Shown piece after piece: positions 42,528 to 52,210 of a stretch of DNA of 64,000 nucleotides. The first letter of the stretch is position 1; every line of letters begins with the position of its first letter. The stretch lies in NCBI GenBank assembly GCA_964035015.1, contig OZ036013.1:11163266-11227265 (forward strand). The letters run 5' to 3'. Below the pieces are notes generated by a model. That model ran no database searches, was not told the origin of the DNA, and saw only the letters and a list, made by a program, of their open reading frames with translations. Source of the DNA: Corallium rubrum (Eukaryota; Cnidaria; Anthozoa; Scleralcyonacea; Coralliidae). Position numbers and translations under genes: made by a program.

Positions 42528-45500
42528 TGTGATTTGTTACGATTTGTTGCGATTTGTTGCGATTTGTTGTGGTTTGTTGTGATTTGTTGCGATTTGTTGC
42601 GATTTGTTGCGATTTGTTGCGATTTGTTGCGATTTGTTGTGATTTGTGGCGATTTGTTGCGATTTGTTGCGATTTCTTGTGATTTCTTGTGATTTGTTGT
42701 GGTTTGTTGCGATTTGTTGCGATTTGTTGTGATTTGTTGCGATTTGTTGTGATTTGTTGCGATTTGTTGCGATTTGTTTTGATTTGTTGTGATTTGTGGC
42801 GATTTGTTGCGATTTATTGCGATTTCTTGTGGTTTGTTGTGATTTGTTGTGGTTTGTTGCGATTTGTTGCGATTTGTTGCGATTTGTTGCGATTTGTTGC
42901 GATTTGTTGTGATTTGTTGCGATTTGTTGCGATTTGTTGTGATTTGTTGCGATTTGTTGCGATTTGTTGCGATTTGTTGCGATTTGTTGCGATTTGTTGC
43001 GATTTGTTGCGATTTGTTGCGATTTGTCGCGATTTGTTGTGATTTGTTGCGATTTGTTGCGATTTGTTGTGATTTGTGCGATTTGTTGCGATTTGTTGCG
43101 ATTTGTTGCGATTTGTTGCGATTTGTTGCGATTTGTTGCGATTTGTTGCGATTTGTTGCGATTTGTTGTGATTTGTTGTGATTTGTTACGATTGGTTGCG
43201 ATTGGTTGCGATTTGTTGCGATTTGTTGCGATTTGTTGCGATTTGTTGCGATTTGTTGCGATTTGTTGCGATTTGTTGCGATTTGTTGCGATTTGTTGCG
43301 ATTTGTTGCGATTTGTTGCGATTTGTTGCGATTTGTTGGGATTTGTTTTCGATTGGTTGTGATTGGTTGTGATTGGTTGCGATTTGTTGCGATTTGTTGC
43401 GCTTTTTTGCGATTTGTTGCGATTTGTTGCGATTTGTTGCGATTTGTTGCGATTTGTTGCGATTTGTTGCGATTTGTTGCGATTTGTTGCGATTTGTTGC
43501 GATTTGTTGCGATTTGTTGCGATTTGTTGCGATTGGTTGTGATTTGTTGCGATTTGTTGCGATTTGTTGCGATTTGTTGCGATTTGTTGCGATTTGTTGC
43601 GATTTGTTGCGATTTGTTGCGATTTGTTGCGATTTGTTGCGATTTGTTGTGATTTGTTGTGATTTGTTACGATTTGTTGCGATTTGTTGCGATTTGTTGT
43701 GGTTTGTTGTGGTTTGTTGCGATTTGTTGCGATTTGTTGCGATTTGTTGCGATTTGTTGCGATTTGTTGCGATTTGTTGCGATTTGTTGCGATTTGTTGC
43801 GATTTGTTGCGATTTGTTGCGATTTGTTGCGATTTGTTGCGATTTCTTGTGATTTCTTGTGATTTGTTGTGGTTTGTTGCGATTTGTTGCGATTTGTTGT
43901 GATTTGTTGCGATTTGTTGTGATTTGTTGCGATTTGTTGCGATTTGTTTTGATTTGTTGTGATTTGTGGCGATTTGTTGCGATTTATTGCGATTTCTTGT
44001 GGTTTGTTGTGATTTGTTGTGGTTTGTTGCGATTTGTTGCGATTTGTTGCGATTTGTTGCGATTTGTTGCGATTTGTTGTGATTTGTTGCGATTTGTTGC
44101 GATTTGTTGGGATTTGTTGCGATTTGTTGCGATTTGTTGCGATTTGTTGCGATTTGTTGCGATTTGTTGCGATTTGTTGCGATTTGTTGCGATTTGTCGC
44201 GATTTGTTGTGATTTGTTGCGATTTGTTGCGATTTGTTGCGATTTGTTGCGATTTGTTGCGATTTGTTGCGATTTGTTGCGATTTGTTGCGATTTGTTGC
44301 GATTTGTTGCGATTTGTTGCGATTTGTTGCGATTTGTTGTGATTTGTTGTGATTTGTTGTGATTTGTTACGATTGGTTGCGATTGGTTGTGATTTGTTGC
44401 GATTTGTTGCGATTTGTTGCGATTTGTTGCGATTTGTTGCGATTTGTTGCGATTTGTTGCGATTTGTTGCGATTTGTTGCGATTTGTTGCGATTTGTTGC
44501 GATTTGTTGGGATTTGTTTTCGATTGGTTGTGATTGGTTGTGATTGGTTGCGATTTGTTGCGATTTGTTGCGCTTTTTTGCGATTTGTTGCGATTTGTTG
44601 CGATTTGTTGCGATTTGTTGCGATTTGTTGCGATTTGTTGCGATTTGTTGCGATTTGTTGCGATTGGTTGTGATTTGTTGCGATTTGTTGCGATTTGTTG
44701 CGATTTGTTGCGATTTGTTGCGATTTGTTGCGATTGGTTGTGATTGGTTGTGATTGGTTGCGATTTGTTGCGACTTGTTGCGCTTTTTTGCGATTTGTTG
44801 CGATTTTTTGCGATTTGTTGCGATTTGTTGCGATTTGTTGCGATTTGTTGCGATTTGTTGCGATTTGTTGCGATTTGTTGCGATTTGTTGCGATTTGCTG
44901 TGATTTGTTGTGATTTGTTGCGATTTGTTGCGATTTGTTGTGATTTGTTGCGATTTGTTGTGATTTGTTGCGATTTGTTGGGATTTGTTGCGATTTGTTG
45001 CGATTTGTTGTGATTTGTTGCGATTTGTTGCGATTTGTTGCGATTTGTTGCGATTTGTTGCGATTTGTTGCGATTTGTTGCGATTTGTTGTGATTTGTTG
45101 TGATTTGTTGCGATTTGTTGCGATTTGTTGTGATTTGTTGTGATTTGTTGCGATTTGTTGCGATTTGTTGTGATTTGTTGCGATTTGTTGCGATTTGTTG
45201 CGATTTGTTGCGATTTGTTGCGATTTGTTGCGATTTGTTGCGATTTGTTGCGATTTGTTGTGATTTGTTGCGATTTGTTGCGATTTGTTGTGATTTGTTG
45301 CGATTTGTTGTGATTTGTTGCGATTTGTTGTGATTTGTTGCGATTTGTTGCGATTGGTTGTGATTTGTTGTGATTTGTTGCGATTTGTTGTGATTTGTTG
45401 CGATTTGTTGCGATTTGTTGCGATTTGTTGCGATTTGTTGCGATTTGTTGCGATTTGTTGTGATTTGTTGCGATTTGTTGCGATTTGTTGCGATTTGTTG

Positions 45501-48062
45501 CGATTTGTTGCGATTTGTTGCGATTTGTTGCGATTTGTTGCGATTTGTTGCGATTTGTTGCGATTTGTTGTGATTTGTTGGGATTTGTTGCGATTTGTTG
45601 CGATTTGTTGCGATTTGTTGTGATTTGTTGCGATTTGTTGCGATTTGTTGTGATTTGTTGCGATTTGTTATGATTTGTTGCGATTTGTTGCGATTTGTTG
45701 CGATTTGTTGCGATTTGTTGCGATTTGTTGCGATTTGTTGCGATTTGTTGCGATTTGTTGCGATTTGTTGCGATTTGTTGTGATTTGTTGTGATTTGTTG
45801 TGATTTGTTGCGATTTGTTGCGATTTGTTGTGATTTGTTGCGATTTGTTGTGATTTGTTGCGATTTGTTGCGATTTGTTGTGATTTGTTGCGATTTGTTG
45901 CGATTTGTTGCGATTTCTTGTGATTTGTTGTGATTTGTTGTGGTTTGTTGCGATTTGTTGCGATTTGTTGCGATTTGTTGCGATTTGTTGCGATTTGTTG
46001 CGATTTGTTGCGATTTGTTTTGATTTGTTGTGATTTGTGGCGATTTGTTGCGATTTATTGCGATTTCTTGTGGTTTGTTGTGATTTGTTGTGGTTTGTTG
46101 CGATTTGTTGCGATTTGTTGCGATTTGTTGCGATTTGTTGCGATTTGTTGTGATTTGTTGCGATTTGTTGCGATTTGTTGCGATTTGTTGCGATTTGTTG
46201 CGATTTGTTGCGATTTGTTGCGATTTGTTGCGATTTGTTGCGATTTGTTGCGATTTGTTGCGATTTGTTGCGATTTGTTGTGATTTGTTGCGATTTGTTG
46301 CGATTTGTTGCGATTTGTTGCGATTTGTTGCGATTTGTTGCGATTTGTTGCGATTTGTTGCGATTTGTTGCGATTTGTTGCGATTTGTTGCGATTTGTTG
46401 CGATTTGTTGTGATTTGTTGTGATTTGTTGTGATTTGTTGTGATTTGTTGCGATTTGTTGTGATTTGTTGCGATTTGTTGCGATTTGTTGCGATTTGTTG
46501 TGATTTGTTGCGATTTGTTGCGATTTGTTGCGATTTGTTGCGATTTGTTGCGATTTGTTGCGATTTGTTGCGATTTGTTGGGATTTGTTTTCGATTGGTT
46601 GTGATTGGTTGTGATTTGTTGCGATTTGTTGCGATTTGTTGCGCTTTTTTGCGATTTGTTGCGATTTGTTGCGATTTGTTGCGATTTGTTGCGATTTGTT
46701 GCGATTTGTTGCGATTTGTTGCGATTTGTTGCGATTTGTTGTGATTTGTTGCGATTTGTTGCGATTTGTTGCGATTTGTTGCGATTTGTTGCGATTTGTT
46801 GCGATTTGTTGTGATTTGTTGTGATTTGTTGCGATTTGTTGCGTTTTGTTTTTTTTTGCGATTTGTTGCGATTTGTTGCGATTTGTTGCGATTTGTTGCG
46901 ATTTGTTGCGATTTGTTGCGATTTGTTGCGATTTGTTGCGATTTGTTGCGATTTGTTGCGATTTGTTGTGATTTGTTGTGATTTGTTGCGATTTGTTGCG
47001 ATTTGTTGTGATTTGTTGCGATTTGTTGTGATTTGTTGCGATTTGTTGGGATTTGTTGCGATTTGTTGCGATTTGTTGTGATTTGTTGCGATTTGTTGCG
47101 ATTTGTTGCGATTTGTTGCGATTTGTTGCGATTTGTTGCGATTTGTTGCGATTTGTTGTGATTTGTTGTGATTTGTTGCGATTTGTTGCGATTTGTTGTG
47201 GTTTGTTGTGATTTGTTGCGATTTGTTGCGATTTGTTGCGATTTGTTGCGATTTGTTGCGATTTGTTGCGATTTGTTGCGATTTGTTGCGATTTGTTGCG
47301 ATTTGTTGCGATTTGTTGCGATTTGTTGCGATTTGTTGTGATTTGTTGCGATTTGTTGCGATTTGTTGTGATTTGTTGCGATTTGTTGTGATTTGTTGCG
47401 ATTTGTTGTGATTTGTTGCGATTTGTTGCGATTTGTTGTGATTTGTTGTGATTTGTTGCGATTTGTTGTGATTTGTTGCGATTTGTTGCGATTTGTTGCG
47501 ATTTGTTGCGATTTGTTGCGATTTGTTGCGATTTGTTGCGATTTGTTGTGATTTGTTGCGATTTGTTGCGATTTGTTGCGATTTGTTGCGATTTGTTGCG
47601 ATTTGTTGCGATTTGTTGCGATTTGTTGCGATTTGTTGCGATTTGTTGCGATTTGTTGTGATTTGTTGGGATTTGTTGCGATTTGTTGCGATTTGTTGCG
47701 ATTTGTTGTGATTTGTTGCGATTTGTTGCGATTTGTTGTGATTTGTTGCGATTTGTTATGATTTGTTGCGATTTGTTGCGATTTGTTGCGATTTGTTGCG
47801 ATTTGTTGTGATTTGTTGCGATTTGTTGCGATTTGTTGCGATTTGTTGCGATTTGTTGCGATTTGTTGTGATTTGTTGTGATTTGTTGTGATTTGTTGCG
47901 ATTTGTTGCGATTTGTTGTGATTTGTTGCGATTTGTTGTGATTTGTTGCGATTTGTTGCGATTTGTTGCGATTTGTTGCGATTTGTTGCGATTTGTTGTG
48001 ATTTGTTGTGATTTGTTGCGATTTGTTGCGATTTGTTGTGATTTGTTGCGATTTGTTGCGAT
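42528..48062. repeat. Decamer satellite, higher-order repeats of about 1.17 and 2.07 kb
   Basis: A block containing GCGATTTATTGCGATTTCTT, then GTGGTTTGTTGTGATTTG, is at about 42810, 43980 and 46050 (offsets about 1170 and 2070). A block with TTTTCGATTGGTTGTGATTG and GCGCTTTTTTGCG is at about 43347, 44518 and 46590. The unit GATTTGTTAT is at about 45667 and 47756, 2089 apart. The array ends at GTTGCGAT where the LINE begins. Confidence 0.93.
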
Positions 48063-49040
48063 CTCTATAGAGAAAATCAGCTATTAAAGGATGAAAACAA
48101 AGCTTTGAACGAAAGACTGGACAACCTTGGTTTTATCCTGGCCGATTTAAACTCTAAAGTAAAGCACGCCGAAGAAGAAAAGGCAAGCTTAATAACAACT
48201 ATTCGTTTACTCCAACAAGATGCAAATGAGTGGAATGTTGTGAAGTCTAAAAAAGACGACTATCCAATAAAGAATGCTGAATTTAAAGCAAGAGATAAGA
48301 GTACCCCGCATCTGAGGGATGGTTTAGGAGTTGGAAGTCGATTTTCCGTATTAGATGACGAAGTCGAAGGTTCAAAGGATGAACTATCGATCAAAAATCC
48401 TCCTAAATCGAAAAGCCAGACGACTAAATTGAAGAAAAATCAGAAAAATCAGACGACAACATCGCGATCGAAGAAAGATGAAACAGCTAGAGCAAAGGTT
48501 AAGGGGCAAACTGATGAGAAGACAACGAAGCGTACTTTTAACAACGCAACACCAACAACAGTAATTTTGGGAGATTCAATGATCAGGCGTATACAAGGAT
48601 GGAGATTGGGGAGAAAGGTTGGCCATAGAGTAGTTGTCAAACCATTTTCTGGGGCGACAACCACTGACATGAGAGACCATATGAAACCTTCATTAAGAAG
48701 AAAACCTGAACGGGTAATTTTGCATATTGGAACAAATGATTTGAAAGGCTCAAGTCCTGTTGAAATAGCTGATAATATCGTCGACTTAGCCAGAATGATT
48801 GAAAATGAATCCGACGCTGAAATTGTACTGTCCGAAATAATAACAAGGGCAGATAATATTCCAGATGAAAATGTTAAGAAAATTAATAAACTAGTAAATA
48901 GATACGCTAACCAAAATGGCTGGGGAATAATACGTAACGACAATATCACGAAGCATCACCTGGACGAAAAAGGACTGCATTTGAATGAGAAAGGTATTTC
49001 TATTATGATTAATAATTTAGTTACATATTTTTCTAAATGA
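48063..49040 (+). CDS. LINE ORF1: coiled coil plus SGNH/GDSL esterase, 5' partial
   Basis: The open frame enters from the satellite junction and ends at TGA 49038-49040. No ATG is present near the start, so the true N terminus is lost. Codons from 48066 give YRENQLLKDENKALNERLDN, with heptad spacing of hydrophobic residues typical of a coiled coil (self-assembly of ORF1 proteins). A Lys-rich linker (about 48390-48540) probably binds nucleic acid. The C-terminal 155 residues form an SGNH hydrolase: VILGDS (catalytic Ser, 48576), SGATTTDM (block II Gly), HIGTND (block III, 48723-48740) and DEKGLHLNEKG (Asp/His pair, from 48963). All four blocks are intact. ORF1 esterases occur in CR1/L2-type LINEs; their exact role is not settled. 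Confidence 0.88.
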   Translation, partial: LYRENQLLKDENKALNERLDNLGFILADLNSKVKHAEEEKASLITTIRLLQQDANEWNVVKSKKDDYPIKNAEFKARDKSTPHLRDGLGVGSRFSVLDDEVEGSKDELSIKNPPKSKSQTTKLKKNQKNQTTTSRSKKDETARAKVKGQTDEKTTKRTFNNATPTTVILGDSMIRRIQGWRLGRKVGHRVVVKPFSGATTTDMRDHMKPSLRRKPERVILHIGTNDLKGSSPVEIADNIVDLARMIENESDAEIVLSEIITRADNIPDENVKKINKLVNRYANQNGWGIIRNDNITKHHLDEKGLHLNEKGISIMINNLVTYFSK

Positions 49041-51377
49041 TCTTGGATAGGCCGTTGCTCCAGAGAACCAACCCTATTCACATCCTGTAGTGCACATCCA
49101 GAAACTAGTTCATTGTCATACGAAAATAATTTAACCCCCATTTTAACGCTGGGTCTTCCTAAAACCAGAGGTTTTAAATTGGCTGCTATTAATATAACTA
49201 GTCTCCCAAAATATATTGATCAACTTCGGGCATATATGATCACTAAACCCATTGATATCTTAGCTGTTAACGAAACACGATTGGATGATACTATCCATGA
49301 TAACGAAATGTGTATTAACGGCTATGTATTAGAAAGAAACGATCGAAATAGAAATGGAGGAGGCGTGGCACTATACATCAGAAATACTATTAATTATGAT
49401 TGTGATAATACTTTAAACTTAAGGGAATTAAACCTTGAATGGCTTTGTATTAAGGTTAAAAAAACAAAAACAAAACCATTTCTTGTTGCAACATGGTATA
49501 GACCCCCGAATTCACCAGTGAGTGTTATGGATACGTTCGAATGCCTTTTAGAGAATCTGGAATCTCAAGATATTGAAATTAATATATTGGGAGATTTAAA
49601 CTGTGATGTTAGTGCCACTCCTGTCGATCATAATACAAGCGGATTACTTGAAATATGTAATACTTATCAATACAAGCAACTCATTGAACAACCAACACGT
49701 ACAACAAAAAATACGGCTACCACTATAGATCTATTTTTGACTAATGATTCCACAATATTTTCTCATTATGGAACTTCAGATATAGCCATTAGTGATCATA
49801 ACCTGATATATGCCATAAGAAAATTACCATCTTTGAAATCCAGTCCTAAAATAATATTATCAAGACAATACAAAAATTTTGATTGTGGTAAATTTAGAGA
49901 AGACCTTGCGTTAATTTCATGGGAAAATATTGGAAATCAAAATGATCCAAACTCAGCCTGGGGAGTCTGGAAGGAATGTTTCCTCTCCGTTTGTAATTAT
50001 CATGCTCCTTTAAAACGTAAAAAGGTTCGAAATAAGCCAGCACCATGGTTGACTTCAGATTTGAAGAAATTGATGTTTGAAAGAGACAGGCTTAAAAAAA
50101 TAGCTAATCGACTTAAAACAGAGAAAGCTTTTCTAGACTATAGAGTCATTAGAAACAAAGTCAATGAAAACATTAAATCTTCCAAAATACGATACTACAA
50201 CTCGTACTTCAATGAGAATCGTAAAAATATTAAGAAAGCGTGGAGAGGGGTTAATGACATACTAGGTAAAAACCCGAAATCAACTTTTATTAGTCATATT
50301 AATTATGATAATAAAAGTTGTACATCACCACGAGAGATAAGTAGTGCACTGAATTCACACTTTACAGATATTGGACCCAAATTAGCCTCTCAGATACCAC
50401 TATCTAGTAGAGATTTCACAGAATACATTAACCCTACTGAGCATTCTTTCAATATATCTCAGGTATCAAACGATAAAATAAACGAACTAATAAATGCTCT
50501 ACCACTAAACAAAGCATGTGGTCTTGATGGAATCTCTGCTCGATTGTTGAAAGATGCGGCTCCCATAATTGTGCCATCTTTGACTTTTATTATCAATCTT
50601 TCAATCAGAACTGGAATTTTCCCTGATGATTGGAAGATTGCCAAGGTGACACCAATATATAAAGATGAAGATAAAGCCAATCCGAATAACTACAGACCAA
50701 TATCTGTTTTACCAGTTGTTACCAAACTGATTGAAAGAGTTATTTTTGATCAATTGTACAGTTATCTGACAGGGCACAACTTACTTACAGAATCGCAATC
50801 TGGATTTAGACCTCAACATTCGACTATGACGGCTTTGTTAGATGCCGTAAACGATTGGTATTCAAATATAGATAGAGGCCTTTTAAATGGAATAATTTTT
50901 TTGGACCTAAAAAAGGCTTTTGACACCATGGACCATCAAATTTTGTTACATAAACTAAAATTATATGGTGTCTGCCAATCAAGTTTAGTTTGGTTTACTT
51001 CCTATTTAAAAGAACGTAAGCAAAGTACATTTTCAAACGGTGTCCTGTCGGATAGCTGTGCTATAAATTGTGGAATTCCACAAGGTTCAATACTTGGTCC
51101 GTTACTCTTCTTAGTTTATATTAACGATTTACCATCTTGTGATCTATTTTCCAAAGTACGAATGTATGCAGATGACACTAGTCTTACTATAGCTAGTGAT
51201 AATGTGCATGTACTAGAGCAACAAATGAATCACGATATGTCTGAAATACATACATGGTTACAAGCCAACAAACTAAGTCTAAATGTCGTGAAAACTAAAT
51301 ATATGATAATAGCAAGTCAGCATAAAATACGACACCTCACACATCAATTTCAAATTGAAGTTAACCACCAACTTTAA
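49041..51377 (+). CDS. LINE ORF2: endonuclease and reverse transcriptase, frameshifted at the 3' end
   Basis: The frame is the same as ORF1 and is open from the base after its TGA. The endonuclease has AINITSL (Asn of motif I), VNETRLDD (catalytic Glu, about 49272), VATWYRPP, ILGDLNCDV (Asp, 49593) and ISDHNL (Asp-His, 49794-49799). The reverse transcriptase has GLDGISARLLKD, NNYRPISVLP, ESQSGFRPQHST, FLDLKKAFDTMDH (first catalytic Asp, 50904), GIPQGSILGPLLF and YADDTSL (catalytic Asp pair, 51171-51176). The first in-frame ATG (49236) lies beyond motif I of the endonuclease, so initiation must be upstream or by readthrough. A premature TAA at 51375 follows a frameshift. The next segment continues the protein. 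Confidence 0.9.
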   Translation, partial: SWIGRCSREPTLFTSCSAHPETSSLSYENNLTPILTLGLPKTRGFKLAAINITSLPKYIDQLRAYMITKPIDILAVNETRLDDTIHDNEMCINGYVLERNDRNRNGGGVALYIRNTINYDCDNTLNLRELNLEWLCIKVKKTKTKPFLVATWYRPPNSPVSVMDTFECLLENLESQDIEINILGDLNCDVSATPVDHNTSGLLEICNTYQYKQLIEQPTRTTKNTATTIDLFLTNDSTIFSHYGTSDIAISDHNLIYAIRKLPSLKSSPKIILSRQYKNFDCGKFREDLALISWENIGNQNDPNSAWGVWKECFLSVCNYHAPLKRKKVRNKPAPWLTSDLKKLMFERDRLKKIANRLKTEKAFLDYRVIRNKVNENIKSSKIRYYNSYFNENRKNIKKAWRGVNDILGKNPKSTFISHINYDNKSCTSPREISSALNSHFTDIGPKLASQIPLSSRDFTEYINPTEHSFNISQVSNDKINELINALPLNKACGLDGISARLLKDAAPIIVPSLTFIINLSIRTGIFPDDWKIAKVTPIYKDEDKANPNNYRPISVLPVVTKLIERVIFDQLYSYLTGHNLLTESQSGFRPQHSTMTALLDAVNDWYSNIDRGLLNGIIFLDLKKAFDTMDHQILLHKLKLYGVCQSSLVWFTSYLKERKQSTFSNGVLSDSCAINCGIPQGSILGPLLFLVYINDLPSCDLFSKVRMYADDTSLTIASDNVHVLEQQMNHDMSEIHTWLQANKLSLNVVKTKYMIIASQHKIRHLTHQFQIEVNHQL

Positions 51378-51985
51378 AAAGAGAGAAAGGATATAAATAT
51401 CTCGGGGTTGAAATAGATGACTCCTTAACTTGGAAAGATCATATTTGTAAAATCTCTAAGAAAATATCTGGGGGGATAGGTGCATTAAAACGGGTCAGAC
51501 AACTTGTGCCATTTGAATTATTACTTACTATGTATAATTCATTAGTACTGCCGTATTTCGATTACTGCAGTGCAGTTTGGGGAAGTTGCGGTAGAGGATT
51601 TTCCGATACACTTCAAAAGTTACAAAACAGAGCTGCCAGAGTAGTTACTTTTTCAAGTTATAACAGACAATCTACTGAGTTGCTGGATGAGCTTAAATGG
51701 GATAATCTTGAAATAAGGAGATCGAAACAACTAGCTGTGATGATGTATAAAATAATGATTAACAGGGCACCAAGTTATTTAACTAACATGTTTGAGAACA
51801 TAACTTCTGTACATTCTCATAACTTGAGAAACTCAGAGTATAATGTTTATGTCCCAAGACCATATACTGAAGCTGGCAAAAACAGCTTTCATTATCAGGG
51901 AGCGGTTCTCTGGAATAGTCTATCGAGAGATATAAGATGTCAAGACAATGTGAGATCTTTTAAAAAATATTTAAATCGTAGTTAG
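51378..51985 (+). pseudogene. LINE ORF2 C-terminal part, displaced frame
   Basis: Starting near 51370 in the next frame, the sequence encodes YKYLGVEIDDSLTWKDHI, YNSLVLPYFDYCSAVWGS, LQNRAARVVTFSSYN and a final LWNSLSRDIR before TAG at 51983-51985. These are the usual thumb and C-terminal blocks downstream of the RT domain in CR1/L2-type elements. The frame change relative to ORF2 fits loss of one base (or gain of two) in the A-rich stretch near 51,365-51,385. It is not a separate gene. Confidence 0.88.
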
Positions 51986-52067
51986 GTTATTATAGTTATT
52001 AGGTATTATTATAAAAGATTGTAAATAATTCATACGTATTCTATATATTTGTAATTGCTTGTATTTT

Positions 52068-52101
<34 letters not shown>

Positions 52102-52210
52102 TATATATATTTGTAATTATTCTTAAAAATTGTACACGGCTCACTGGAAGAGCATGTATTAATGAAGTGATACCGTGTTTAAATAAAGATTATTGATTGA
52201 TTGATTGATT
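51986..52210 (+). other. LINE 3' UTR and TTGA tail
   Basis: Contains a T tract (about 52068-52098) followed by a short TA run, then GTACACGG...CCGTGT, which can pair as a stem around GCTCACTGGAAGAGC. AATAAA is at 52182-52187, and a short GATT/TTGA tandem tail runs into the satellite. A 3' stem and a short tandem tail are features used for template recognition in CR1/L2-type LINEs. Confidence 0.75.
52182..52187 (+). promoter_or_regulatory. Polyadenylation signal AATAAA of the LINE
   Basis: Canonical hexamer about 20 bases before the end of the element. Confidence 0.6.

Larger units (their letters stand above)
48063..52210 (+). mobile_element. Non-LTR retrotransposon (CR1/L2-like), 5'-truncated, inside the satellite
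   Basis: A 4.15-kb insertion that splits the decamer array. The order is truncated ORF1 with an esterase domain, ORF2 with apurinic-type endonuclease and reverse transcriptase, a 3' UTR with a T-rich tract, a possible 3' stem, AATAAA, and a terminal TTGA microsatellite tail that merges into GATTTGTTGC. ORF1 esterase plus APE-type endonuclease and no RNase H points to the CR1/L2 group of LINEs. Target duplications cannot be seen because both flanks are satellite. Only one frameshift is visible in about 3.9 kb, so the insertion is fairly young. Confidence 0.92.

Noticed and set aside
48449..48949. 166-codon minus-strand open frame opposite LINE ORF1
   Set aside because: Antisense shadow of the esterase coding sequence; no independent support.
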